From CALZKI01 sp045124055 (GTDB lineage Bacteria; Bacillota; Clostridia; Lachnospirales; Lachnospiraceae), in assembly GCA_045124055.1 (NCBI GenBank), contig JBGVKZ010000009.1, positions 5,574 through 69,573 of the forward strand: a stretch of 64,000 bases of DNA. The letters run 5' to 3'. A program made the position numbers and the translations under genes. Under the pieces are notes generated by a model. It had not been told where the DNA came from and made no database searches. It saw only the letters and a program-made list of their open reading frames with translations. Positions 42,854 to 51,246 of this stretch are shown in pieces. Position 1 is the first letter of the stretch; each line of letters begins with the position of its first letter.

Positions 42854-44632
42854 TTATTCTCTCTTTGGCAAACTGTTTTCTACACACAATGCTCCCCAAC
42901 CAACCTGAGAATTAGGATAGTTTGGAATTCCGCTTATTTTTCTTGCTCCATTAATCAGATAGGCCTTTACCTTTTCTCCATATAAGTAAGGGTCATTTCC
43001 TTTGACAATTCCCCATTCCATCATTAAGGCTGCACTTCCAGTTACAAGTGGCGTGGCAAAGCTCGTGCCTGACACCGTTTCGATAGTGTATTCCTCGGTT
43101 GCTCTATTCAGTGGATAGGGAAGATAAGTTGCAATTTTCTTGCTGATGATAAGATTTTCCCCGGGAGCCGCAATATCCGGTTTTACATTTTGAATCACCA
43201 AACGATTCTTTTCTCCCTCATTTAAGAGAAATCCTCTGCCGGAAAAAGAGGCATAGGTATCACCCTTAGCATTATAGGCTCCAACAGTAACAACTTTTAA
43301 AGCCGTAGAAGGAATGGTAAAAGTTGCCTCCGGCGTTGGTGTAAAAAATCTTGTGTCCGCGCTTCGACTAACCCCACTTGGCATATATAAATCATATCTG
43401 CCGTAGACAATTTTTTCTCCCTCGATTCTAACTGCCCATAGGCCTGAATCTAAATAACCATTGTTATTTAGTGGACGAAATTCAAAATAAATTTCCTGGT
43501 TCACAGAATATGGAAAGGGCTCCCCTACATAAGTCAAAATTTCTGTTTGACCAAGCACATTGACTCGTTTTCCTAACCCCACTGTATCAATTTCCACCGA
43601 TTGACCACCTGGGGCAACAAGAGATACTTGAAAGGTATCCACATAATTTTTCCATAATTGAATAGATAATCCCTTCTCATATTCTCCCACTGAAAATTCT
43701 TGTTTAGTGGTTTCCCTTGCCCCTAAAAATCCGCCTGAATGCCCTGCGGTAGTGCCCTCGTTACCACTTCCTACACAGATAACACACCTACCAATCTCCG
43801 ATACATTATCCATAAATCGCTCTAAAATGGACGTTCCATCATGAGAGCCGTAAGTATTTCCAAAACTTAGGTTAATGGCTATTGGCAAATTCATTTCTAC
43901 TGCCTTTTTGACCACATAAGTCAGCCCACTCATTAGCTGTGTGGTTCTCGGAAAGGAGTCATTGACAGAAGTTCCCAGCTTCACAATGATGAAATCACTT
44001 TCATAGGCAACGCCTCGAAAACGTTCTCCCGAACCATTTCCGTTGCCTGCAGCAATTTTTGTAACCGCCGTTCCATGTCCGGAAACATCTATGGGTAATG
44101 TCTCACTCTCCATTCCATTTCGCTGCCTGACCAAAGCTTCATTGATTTCCTGCTCACTCCACTCTCTATGAGTGGTCTGATCATAAAAATATTTCACTCT
44201 GGTAGTCCCATCTTCTTTTTGAAAATCTTTATCCGTCATATCTAGTCCAGAATCGATAACACCCACTAATACATTTTTACCCGATAATTCATACGGAATA
44301 GTAGTTAGCTGAAAAACGCAGGAAACTCGTTTGCTTTCCAGTAAAGAATAGTAAAGTCTTTTCGGCATTTCTACAAATTCAATCTCTGGTCTTTGTACCA
44401 ATTCACTGATTTTTTCTTCGGGAATGACAAGAATGGCATAACCCAATATCAATTCTTCGTAAGTCCCTCCTAAAGACTCTACAAAAGTTAAATCACCATT
44501 ATATTTTACTATTAATTCCCATGAATTTGTTATTTGATTATATCCGACATTTGTGTCAGATTCAAAATTTCTGTCATTTTTTTCTGTTTGTAGGGTTAAA
44601 TTTAAGACATTTTCTAATTTTTGAGAATCCAT
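42854..44632 (-). CDS. S8 subtilisin-family protease, Csp-like
   Basis: A 592-aa protease with an N-terminal propeptide-like segment (about 1-95) and a subtilisin domain carrying the full triad: Asp in GVIDSGLDMTD (about 125), His in VSGHGTAVTKIAAG (about 183) and Ser in VSGTSFATPLVTGSAALM (about 545). A jelly-roll-like insert (about 330-430) lies between His and Ser. This layout matches the CspA/B/C germination proteases of Clostridia, which activate cortex hydrolases, and no signal peptide is seen. The ATG at 44632 lacks a good ribosome site. A frame continuing to 44686 would start inside a terminator hairpin and is rejected. Confidence 0.82.
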   Translation of the reverse strand: MDSQKLENVLNLTLQTEKNDRNFESDTNVGYNQITNSWELIVKYNGDLTFVESLGGTYEELILGYAILVIPEEKISELVQRPEIEFVEMPKRLYYSLLESKRVSCVFQLTTIPYELSGKNVLVGVIDSGLDMTDKDFQKEDGTTRVKYFYDQTTHREWSEQEINEALVRQRNGMESETLPIDVSGHGTAVTKIAAGNGNGSGERFRGVAYESDFIIVKLGTSVNDSFPRTTQLMSGLTYVVKKAVEMNLPIAINLSFGNTYGSHDGTSILERFMDNVSEIGRCVICVGSGNEGTTAGHSGGFLGARETTKQEFSVGEYEKGLSIQLWKNYVDTFQVSLVAPGGQSVEIDTVGLGKRVNVLGQTEILTYVGEPFPYSVNQEIYFEFRPLNNNGYLDSGLWAVRIEGEKIVYGRYDLYMPSGVSRSADTRFFTPTPEATFTIPSTALKVVTVGAYNAKGDTYASFSGRGFLLNEGEKNRLVIQNVKPDIAAPGENLIISKKIATYLPYPLNRATEEYTIETVSGTSFATPLVTGSAALMMEWGIVKGNDPYLYGEKVKAYLINGARKISGIPNYPNSQVGWGALCVENSLPKRE

Positions 44633-44667
44633 ATTATATGTATATGTACTAATAGATAAATATTTAG

Positions 44668-44790
44668 ACAAAAAAATAATCGGCAAAAAGCCGATTATTT
44701 TTTGAGGGGTTCGACGATTATTTATCGTAAGGAAGGGTATTTTTCAATACCTCCAAACGTTTGCTTATGCAAACTGTTTGACTTTACTCT
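44668..44790 (-). ncRNA. Candidate structured RNA or leader upstream of the csp-like gene
   Basis: On the minus strand four hairpins follow one another: GTTTGC/GCAAAC (44759-44774), GGTATT/AATACC (44736-44751), ACGAT/ATCGT (44714-44728) and a 14-bp terminator (AAAAAATAATCGGC with its complement, about 44670-44701) ending in T residues. TTTACT, a 17-bp spacer and TACAAT lie just upstream on that strand. The product could be a short RNA, or a leader that can terminate before the protease gene. The dyads CAAACGTTTG (44754-44763) and CAAACTGTTTG (44770-44780) could instead be operator sites for the divergent LysR regulator. No known RNA family was recognised. Confidence 0.4.
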
Positions 44791-44885
44791 CATATTGTAT
44801 TACATTTTAATAAATAAGTAAAATTCATTTTTTTCATTAAATAAGTGAATTTTATTCAACTTTATCTGGAAAGGGATAAAATGCT

Positions 44886-45767
44886 ATGAATTTATTAACT
44901 TATGAAATTTTTAATGCGATTGTTCAGGAGAAAAGTTTTCAAAAGGCTGCTAAGATGCTAAATATGACACCTTCCGCCGTAAGCCACGCCGTTTCCACTA
45001 TGGAAAAAGAGTTAGGTTTTTCTCTTTTTATTAGAAATAAGAATGGAACTGCATTAACCAGCAATGGCGAAGCAATTTATCCCCACATTCGAGAAATTTT
45101 AAATAGTAACGAATATCTCCTGCAATCTGTGGCACAACTAAAGGGTTTAAAGGCCGGTACCATTAAAGTCGGTTGCTTTAACAGCGTTTGTACTGCCTGG
45201 CTACCTACTATTATGTCTGAATTCCGAAAAGTTTATCCGGAAATCACTGTATCCGTTTTTCAAGGAACTTATGATGATGTGATTAATTGGCTAAAAACTG
45301 GTACGATTGATGTAGGCTTCTTATCAGAATCCTGTGCCAAAGATTTTTATTATACAACCATTTATGAAGACCAGCTTTTATGCATTACCCCAAAGGATTT
45401 TTTGACAAAGCACCCGGATTATATCACCCTTAGTGAACTGGAAAATCAGGACTTTGTTATCCAACGTGAATCCTGTGATACGGATATTCAGGCATTTCTC
45501 GACAAATATAACCTGACTGTGCACACAAATCACCACGTTATTGATGACCAATCTACCTTTGCACTAATTGAGGCAGGAATGGGCATTGGTATTATGCCTG
45601 AAATTTTGGTTAAAAAAATGAGTAGTAACATCAACTTTTATAGACTGAATCCGGCAGAATACCGTACCATCTGTTTAGCTACTACTCACCCACATAAGTT
45701 TTCACCTGCTGTGAATCAATTTATTCAATTTGTTCATCAGATGGACTTAGAAAGTTTAAACCACTAA
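44886..45767 (+). CDS. LysR-family transcriptional regulator
   Basis: A 293-aa protein with an N-terminal winged helix-turn-helix (SFQKAAKMLNMTPSAVSHAVSTMEKELG, about 17-45) and a C-terminal periplasmic-binding-like effector domain (about 88-290). It starts 250 bp from the csp-like gene on the other strand; regulators of this class often control a divergent neighbour, here perhaps the protease, through the dyads in the shared region. The effector is unknown. Its last four bases overlap the end of the convergent M18 aminopeptidase gene. Confidence 0.9.
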   Translation: MNLLTYEIFNAIVQEKSFQKAAKMLNMTPSAVSHAVSTMEKELGFSLFIRNKNGTALTSNGEAIYPHIREILNSNEYLLQSVAQLKGLKAGTIKVGCFNSVCTAWLPTIMSEFRKVYPEITVSVFQGTYDDVINWLKTGTIDVGFLSESCAKDFYYTTIYEDQLLCITPKDFLTKHPDYITLSELENQDFVIQRESCDTDIQAFLDKYNLTVHTNHHVIDDQSTFALIEAGMGIGIMPEILVKKMSSNINFYRLNPAEYRTICLATTHPHKFSPAVNQFIQFVHQMDLESLNH

Positions 45768-47026
45768 GCACCATAAAATTGTTTGACCATCTTGTATAAA
45801 TAAAGGGTATCTTCACTACCGGCTGTTTCCACGCTGCAATGCATAGCCAGTTGTGGCAAACCAATGTCCGCGGCGTCCACAGAAATGTGAGCTGTGGATA
45901 TATTACCAAGAGTTGCTCCTCCTGGTTCATCAGAACGATTTACAAAGGTCTGATATGGCACTTTTGCTTCTTCACACAGACTTTTTATTTTCGCTGCCGA
46001 GATACCGTCTGTGGTGTACTTTTGATTGGCATTATATTTTAAAACAATACCACCATTTAAAACCGGTCGATTGGTTGGGTCCGCTTTTTCCGGATGATTT
46101 GGGTGTACCGCATGACCATTGTCCGCTGAAATCAGAAAACTCTCTGCAAGTCTTTGTTTATATGCCCCTTTTCCAAGATAAAAGCATTCCGCAATTCTTT
46201 CCATTGTATCTTCTAAAAATGTAGAATCTGCCCCTTGCTTTGTACTGCTACCCACTTCTTCATTGTCAAAAATGGCACAAATATTCACATATTCCTTTGG
46301 AACTTCATCTGCCATAGCCATCGTCAGTGCAAAAACACACTGTAAATCGTCCAGTCTTGGTGAGCAAATAAATTCTTTGTGTAACCCCACATAAGCCGGT
46401 TTCTGTCTGGCATACACAAACAGGTCATGTCCTAAAATATCTTCTTTTTCTATATCATTTTTCTTAGCCAGATAGGACAGAAGTCCCTTTTCCCCTTGCT
46501 TTCCCGCTGTTAAAGGTAACAAATCTACTTGCGGATTATAAGCATATCCTTTGTTGATTTCTCTGTTCAAATGAATTGCCATATTGGGAATAATCATACT
46601 GTCGTAATCTACATTTACCAGTTTTACACCTTTTTTTGTAACAATTCTTCCGGCAACTGAAAGAGGTCTGTCAAACCACGAAGAATATACCAATCCTCCA
46701 TATGTTTCTACATTCAGTTTGGTGTAGGCTTTTTCCACCTCAATTTCCGGAGCTTCTTTTACTTTAAGACAGGGAGAATCACTGTGAGCTGCCGCCATAT
46801 GAAACCCTTTAAACTCTCCCTCCGGTATGGAAAAAGCAATAATAGACGAACCATTCCGACTAACATAATACTTGCCCTGTGGTTCTAACTTCCACTCCTT
46901 TTTTTCCTCTAATTCCATAAAGCCCTGCTCTGTTAAAATTTCTTTGCAGCTTAAAATGGCGTGATATGGGCTTGGAGAATTTTCTATAAAAGTAAACAAT
47001 TTCTCATTGATTTTTTCTTTTTTCAT
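45764..47026 (-). CDS. M18-family aminopeptidase
   Basis: A 420-aa dizinc aminopeptidase. Metal and catalytic residues appear in AAAHSDSPCLKVKE (His, about 78), the central Asp-containing SPRLDDLQC (about 236), DNEEVGSSTKQGADSTF (Glu pair, about 260), DNGHAVHPNHPEKADP (about 306) and the C-terminal His of AMHCSVETAGSEDT (about 398). The family removes N-terminal acidic or neutral residues from peptides in the cytoplasm. A strong AGGAGGG site precedes the ATG. It is transcribed alone. Confidence 0.93.
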   Translation of the reverse strand: MKKEKINEKLFTFIENSPSPYHAILSCKEILTEQGFMELEEKKEWKLEPQGKYYVSRNGSSIIAFSIPEGEFKGFHMAAAHSDSPCLKVKEAPEIEVEKAYTKLNVETYGGLVYSSWFDRPLSVAGRIVTKKGVKLVNVDYDSMIIPNMAIHLNREINKGYAYNPQVDLLPLTAGKQGEKGLLSYLAKKNDIEKEDILGHDLFVYARQKPAYVGLHKEFICSPRLDDLQCVFALTMAMADEVPKEYVNICAIFDNEEVGSSTKQGADSTFLEDTMERIAECFYLGKGAYKQRLAESFLISADNGHAVHPNHPEKADPTNRPVLNGGIVLKYNANQKYTTDGISAAKIKSLCEEAKVPYQTFVNRSDEPGGATLGNISTAHISVDAADIGLPQLAMHCSVETAGSEDTLYLYKMVKQFYGA

Positions 47027-47078
47027 AGTCCCTCCTGAAGAAGTTTCATAATTTTTATTATCATAGCATATTTTCTAT

Positions 47079-47106
47079 TTTACGTCTTTTATTTCTTTTG
47101 TATAAT
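47079..47106 (+). promoter_or_regulatory. Predicted sigma-A promoter of the galactanase gene
   Basis: A perfect TATAAT (47101-47106) is preceded by TTTACG (47079-47084) at 16 bp. The ATG of the GH53 gene lies about 37 bp downstream. Confidence 0.55.
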
Positions 47107-47142
47107 ACTCATATAGCATTTTGTGCCAAGGAGCTGCCAAAT

Positions 47143-48285
47143 ATGAAACTATCCAAATCAAAATTTTGCCTTTTAACAGTATTTGTCCTTTTATTTATTA
47201 TTATGCTTATTTTTCTGATTGTAAAGAGACCTTTTGGCTCAGAAAAATCCGCTAATGATTTCTATGTGGGTGGCGATATATCTTCTCTTATGGAAGTAGA
47301 AGAAAACGGCGGCAAATTTTATGATTATGATGGCAAAGAAAAAGATGTTCTGGAAATTTTGAAAGAAAATGGTATGGATAGCATTCGTCTGCGTGTGTGG
47401 AATGACCCGGTAGATGAGCAGGGTGTTCCCTATAACAACGGACACAATGATTTGGATACGGCTATCTTTCTTGGGAAACGTGCCAGTGATTTAGGAATGC
47501 GTGTGTTAATTGACTTTCATTACTCAGATTATTGGGCTGACCCATCAAGTCAAGAAGTGCCAAAAGCGTGGAAAAACCTATCTTTTGACGACAAAGAAAC
47601 GGCTCTTTATAACTATACCAAATCTTCTCTAAAAAGCTTGTTAGATGCAGGCGTTAACGTAACTATGGTACAGATAGGTAATGAAACCACTTCCGGACTT
47701 GCCGGGGAAACCAAGTGGGAGAAAATCACAGCTCTTATGTCCGCAGGTTCTAAAGCTGTCCGTGAAATTTCCTCCGAATATGATAAGGAAATTTTGGTTG
47801 CTATGCATTTTACAGAATATGAAAACTATGATTGGTATGCAAGTCAATTAGAAAAATATCAGGTAGATTATGATGTGTTTGCATCTTCCTATTATCCTTA
47901 TTGGCATGGAAGTCTTGAAGAATTAGAAAAATCACTTAAAAATATTATTGATACCTATGAAAAAAAGGTTTTAATTGTAGAATTTGCTTATCCATATAAT
48001 TTTGCTAATTTAGATAACCACCCAAATGCTATTTCCTGGAATTCTTCTTGTGAATTTCCATATGAGGTAAATAAAGTAGGTCAGCAAGTTGCCATTGAAG
48101 ACATATATAAAACAGCCATCTCGCTTGGAGATGACTGCCTGGGTCTGTTTTATTGGGAGCCTGCTTGGATTAATATTCCAGGCTCTGATTATGTTGGCTC
48201 TCCCTGGGAAAATCAGGCTCTATTTGATAGTGCCGGGAATCCCCTTCCAGCCTTAAGAAGTTTTCTTTTTTCTGAAAACCATTAA
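47143..48285 (+). CDS. GH53 arabinogalactan endo-beta-1,4-galactanase-like protein
   Basis: A 380-aa protein with an N-terminal membrane anchor or signal (about 8-28) and one catalytic barrel. GH53 landmarks are SIRLRVWNDP (about 83-92), VLIDFHYSDYWADP (about 122), the acid/base Glu in VQIGNETTSG (about 184) and the nucleophile Glu in VLIVEFAYPY (about 283). The enzyme would cut beta-1,4-galactan side chains of plant pectin outside the cell. An AAGGAG site supports the ATG at 47143; an earlier in-frame start would lie over the promoter. No sugar transporter adjoins it. Its 3' end overlaps the convergent gtrA-like gene. Confidence 0.93.
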   Translation: MKLSKSKFCLLTVFVLLFIIMLIFLIVKRPFGSEKSANDFYVGGDISSLMEVEENGGKFYDYDGKEKDVLEILKENGMDSIRLRVWNDPVDEQGVPYNNGHNDLDTAIFLGKRASDLGMRVLIDFHYSDYWADPSSQEVPKAWKNLSFDDKETALYNYTKSSLKSLLDAGVNVTMVQIGNETTSGLAGETKWEKITALMSAGSKAVREISSEYDKEILVAMHFTEYENYDWYASQLEKYQVDYDVFASSYYPYWHGSLEELEKSLKNIIDTYEKKVLIVEFAYPYNFANLDNHPNAISWNSSCEFPYEVNKVGQQVAIEDIYKTAISLGDDCLGLFYWEPAWINIPGSDYVGSPWENQALFDSAGNPLPALRSFLFSENH

Positions 48286-48699
48286 TTTACTGAAAACATA
48301 GTTCAGTACAGTAACAATTACCGCTGAAATAAAAGTTGCAATCCAATCCGCATATGGAACATTCCATTTCACTAACAACGGTGGCAAAACCCCCATCGTC
48401 AACATATCCGTAAACAATGTTACGACTCTGGATAAGGTAAATGCCATAAATTCTTTCAGAATCTTTGGATTTTTACTTAAAAATACATATTTTCTATTGG
48501 TTACATAAGCAAATAAAACGCCCGCTACCCAACGTAAAATAACCGCCACCTGCATCTGAAGGGCACTATTTTCTACATCTAACACAAACTTAAGTAAGCC
48601 GTAAGTTCCCCAACTGACAACGGTTGTTAAAACACCCACGATTAAATACACAATTAATTCTCTGTATTTTATCATAAGTTCCTTTATCTTTTTTATCAT
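48253..48699 (-). CDS. GtrA-family membrane protein
   Basis: A 148-aa protein with four membrane helices and the GtrA pattern: YLIVGVLTTVVSWGTYGLL (about 18-36), AGVLFAYVTNRKYVF (about 57-71) and AVIVTVLNYVFSKLMVF at the end. GtrA proteins are thought to help flip or hold polyprenyl-linked sugars for cell-surface glycans; this one has no glycosyltransferase neighbour. The last 33 bases overlap the 3' end of the galactanase gene. Confidence 0.87.
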   Translation of the reverse strand: MIKKIKELMIKYRELIVYLIVGVLTTVVSWGTYGLLKFVLDVENSALQMQVAVILRWVAGVLFAYVTNRKYVFLSKNPKILKEFMAFTLSRVVTLFTDMLTMGVLPPLLVKWNVPYADWIATFISAVIVTVLNYVFSKLMVFRKKKTS

Positions 48700-48847
48700 A
48701 TCCTATTACCTTTCTTTTGCATCACTTCAACATAGGCTATTATATATAGTTTTTCAAAAAATAGCAAATTTTATATATGTATCAGACAAAATATGCTAAA
48801 ATAAGCTTTGCGAGTATAAGCAGGATATATAGAAAGTAGGTAAATTT

Positions 48848-49735
48848 ATGAACGCTCAAGCAACAGATACATCAAAGGCAATCGCCAGAATGCAGCTTAT
48901 TTTTGCTATGACCATATTCGGAACTATTGGTGTTTTCGTTAAATATATTCCTCTGCCTTCCAGTATGATTGCCTGTGTACGCGGTTTTGTAGGCGTTGCT
49001 TTTCTTTTATGGATGAGCCTTATCACGAAACGAAAAATTTCCTTTGCAAATATCAAGAAAAATCTTCTACTTTTATGTATCTCCGGTGTATTTATTGGTA
49101 TTAACTGGATTTTACTCTTTGAATCCTATCGTTATACCAGTGTAGCCACAGCCACTTTATGCTATTATATGGCACCCATTTTTGTTACTCTTGCTTCTCC
49201 CTTTGTTTTAAAAGAGAAGCTCACTGTCAAAAAAGGCATCTGTATTTTCCTTGCATTAGTGGGTATGGTTTTCGTATCCGGAGTTTTGAATGTAGATTCT
49301 TTGCAAATAAGTACTATGGGGATTTTCTGCGGCATTGGTGCGGCATTTTTCTACGCCTGCGTTATCTTATTCAATAAGCATATGAAAGAGATTTCCTCTT
49401 ACGATATGACTATGACACAATTATTGATAGCCGCTATGGTTATTTTACCTTATGTTCTTTTTACTGAGAATCTTTCTACGATAACACTAACGGTTTCTTC
49501 TATCATTTTATTATTGGTGTTAGGAATCCTTCATACCGGCCTTGCTTATATGATTTATTTTTCTTCTATTACAAAACTAAAGGCTCAAACAGTGGCAATT
49601 TTTAGTTATATCGACCCTGTGGTTGCCATTATTTTGTCTGCACTTTTCTTAAAAGAAAAATTGGACCTATATAGCATCATCGGAGCTATTCTCATTTTAG
49701 GTTCTACTTTCCTAAGTGAATTAAAATCCAAATAG
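48848..49735 (+). CDS. DMT-family exporter (two EamA domains)
   Basis: A 295-aa membrane protein with ten predicted helices in two EamA repeats. It opens with a polar stretch and then RMQLIFAMTIFGTIGVFVKYIPL; the ends of the repeats carry SPFVLKEKLTVKKGICIFLALVG and SALFLKEKLDLYSIIGAILILGST, the usual paired LKEKL motifs. The exported metabolite is unknown. It overlaps the convergent CopZ-like gene by 15 bp at its 3' end. Confidence 0.9.
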   Translation: MNAQATDTSKAIARMQLIFAMTIFGTIGVFVKYIPLPSSMIACVRGFVGVAFLLWMSLITKRKISFANIKKNLLLLCISGVFIGINWILLFESYRYTSVATATLCYYMAPIFVTLASPFVLKEKLTVKKGICIFLALVGMVFVSGVLNVDSLQISTMGIFCGIGAAFFYACVILFNKHMKEISSYDMTMTQLLIAAMVILPYVLFTENLSTITLTVSSIILLLVLGILHTGLAYMIYFSSITKLKAQTVAIFSYIDPVVAIILSALFLKEKLDLYSIIGAILILGSTFLSELKSK

Positions 49736-49966
49736 GGATTTGTATGGCTCTTTTTTTATTTCCACAACCTTATAACCGGTTTCTTCCTCAATCACTTTTT
49801 TAACTTTTTCTGTATCAATATCTTCTTTTATAAGCATCACTGTCTCTTTATCTATATGAGAAGATTTTACTTTCTTTGGGGAAAAAGCACTGTGGATGGC
49901 TTCGTTTACATGTCTTTCACAATTTCCACACATCATACCTTCGATTTTTACTGTTATTTTAAACAT
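49721..49966 (-). CDS. CopZ-like heavy-metal-associated domain protein
   Basis: An 81-aa protein of one HMA fold with the metal site MMCGNCERHV (CxxC, about 11-20). Such domains carry Cu(I) to a P-type ATPase or repressor in the cytoplasm. The usual partner copA is not adjacent. The length, with a Lys-rich extension (VKSSHIDKETV) and tail (IKKEPYKSLFGF), is slightly above the 67-70 residues of typical CopZ. An AAGGAG site precedes the ATG. Confidence 0.88.
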   Translation of the reverse strand: MFKITVKIEGMMCGNCERHVNEAIHSAFSPKKVKSSHIDKETVMLIKEDIDTEKVKKVIEEETGYKVVEIKKEPYKSLFGF

Positions 49967-50513
49967 AAAGTTCTCCTTCTTTCTCTGCTTTAATTAGTCA
50001 ATACTAACCAAACAAATTATATGCTTTACCCAAGAAAATGTCAATGATTGGTAATTTATGTGATGAACTTAGAGGAAATCCTACCGCAAAGGAACTCCTC
50101 TAAGCCCTTCACAACTAATACATATGTTGTCTCTCACAATGGATAGAAAAAAAATGCAAAGCTACGAAATCGAATGGTAAATTTATAGATAATCAAGATT
50201 TGTCCTGGATAACTTTTGTCTGAACAGACTGCAATGTGTAAAAAGATATGTTTTACCTATTTTAATTCTGATTCGCAATTTCCCCCTACTTTGTTTTGCT
50301 TTTACAATATCACAATATAAAATAATAAAATTTCAATGGGATATCTAGGCAGATAAGCCTGATGTATATAAATACATTTGATATGTATCAGTGGTTTTAT
50401 CATACTGAAATCACCATTTTTTGTCAATAAAAAAGAGGAGGTTTTCGACATTTTTCGACCTTTCTTAAGTGCGATTTCCCTATGAGTATTTTCCTTTATA
50501 CTTTCCGTGAATT
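49967..50513. other. Intergenic region with a hairpin and a possible 21-codon ORF
   Basis: About 550 bp, mostly AT-rich and without an obvious gene. A plus-strand frame at 50038-50103 would encode 21 residues, beginning MSMIGNL and ending NPTAKELL. A 9-bp inverted repeat, CTTAGAGGA (50068-50076) with TCCTCTAAG (50096-50104), covers its 3' half. The ribosome site is poor, so translation is doubtful. The remainder (50110-50500) shows several A/T-rich -10-like hexamers but no convincing unit. Confidence 0.3.
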
Positions 50514-51077
50514 TTATTTGGTACCTATGATACCTTTTATTACCTTTTCCGCCTGAATGGTCAGTTCATCTAAAGTCATTGGCACATGCCCTTCAAACCA
50601 TTCTCTATATAAATTGCTCAATCCACCTGCACTAAAGCGTACTTTAAATGCGTACTGTTCATAATTTTCTCCTGCAAAATCCATTTCGTGTTCTAAAAGA
50701 TAGTCCAGTACTACCTGAACTAACTGTTCCTCAATAAAAATGGACGCACTGGAATTCATAATTTTACGATAAAAATCCAGGTTTTCCTCCAAAATCGTCT
50801 GAACCTGTGTTAGTAGAGCATGGGGCATATCCATAAGAGAAGATTGTGACATAGCAATGGCATCACGAATGCTGGAAAACGCTTCTTCGACCCAATGATT
50901 AATAACATCCTTAATATCCTTATAATGTGCATAAAATGTACCCCTGTTAATTTCTGCACGTTTCACTACGTCTGTAACGGTAATTTTATCCAACTGTTTT
51001 TCCAATAATAAATCCACTAAAGCCTCATTAATCAGCTTTCTGGAACGAATTGCACTTCTATACTCTGCCTTTGCCAT
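50514..51077 (-). CDS. TetR/AcrR-family repressor
   Basis: A 187-aa protein with an N-terminal TetR helix-turn-helix (ITVTDVVKRAEINRGTFYAHYKDIKDVI, about 33-60) and an all-helical ligand-binding C-terminus. It is divergent from the MMPL exporter gene and shares a 170-bp gap with a good dyad (51097-51121) next to its own start. Repression of both itself and the MMPL/GLUG operon, relieved by a small ligand, is the likely mode. The ligand is unknown. Confidence 0.9.
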   Translation of the reverse strand: MAKAEYRSAIRSRKLINEALVDLLLEKQLDKITVTDVVKRAEINRGTFYAHYKDIKDVINHWVEEAFSSIRDAIAMSQSSLMDMPHALLTQVQTILEENLDFYRKIMNSSASIFIEEQLVQVVLDYLLEHEMDFAGENYEQYAFKVRFSAGGLSNLYREWFEGHVPMTLDELTIQAEKVIKGIIGTK

Positions 51078-51096
51078 AACTACTCCTAAATAAAAC

Positions 51097-51121
51097 TGAA
51101 CAGTTTAGAGGATTCTGTTCA
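51097..51121. promoter_or_regulatory. Likely TetR operator between repressor and MMPL genes
   Basis: TGAACAG (51097-51103) and CTGTTCA (51115-51121) form a perfect 7-bp dyad with an 11-base spacer, 20 bp upstream of the repressor ATG. The position in the divergent gap supports an operator; the match to TetR is inferred. Confidence 0.6.
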
Positions 51122-51150
51122 AAATTAATAATCATTTAATAATTTGTCGG

Positions 51151-51179
51151 TTGTAATAATATTTCTTTATTATTATAAT
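51151..51179 (+). promoter_or_regulatory. Predicted sigma-A promoter of the MMPL-GLUG operon
   Basis: TTGTAA (51151-51156) and a perfect TATAAT (51174-51179) are 17 bp apart, 68 bp before the MMPL ATG, and lie 30 bp from the dyad. Confidence 0.6.
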
Positions 51180-51246
51180 GAAAAAACGCAAAAATCAACA
51201 CGTATCTAATTTTGTAATTGTGATTCAATTTGTATAAGGAGTCTTT

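Noticed and set aside
44633..44686. Extended start for the csp-like protease, adding 18 residues
   Set aside because: The first codon would be a non-ATG inside the 14-bp terminator hairpin and has no ribosome site.
47098..47142. Longer start for the GH53 gene
   Set aside because: It would begin on the -10 TATAAT of the promoter; the ATG at 47143 has AAGGAG and directly precedes the membrane anchor.
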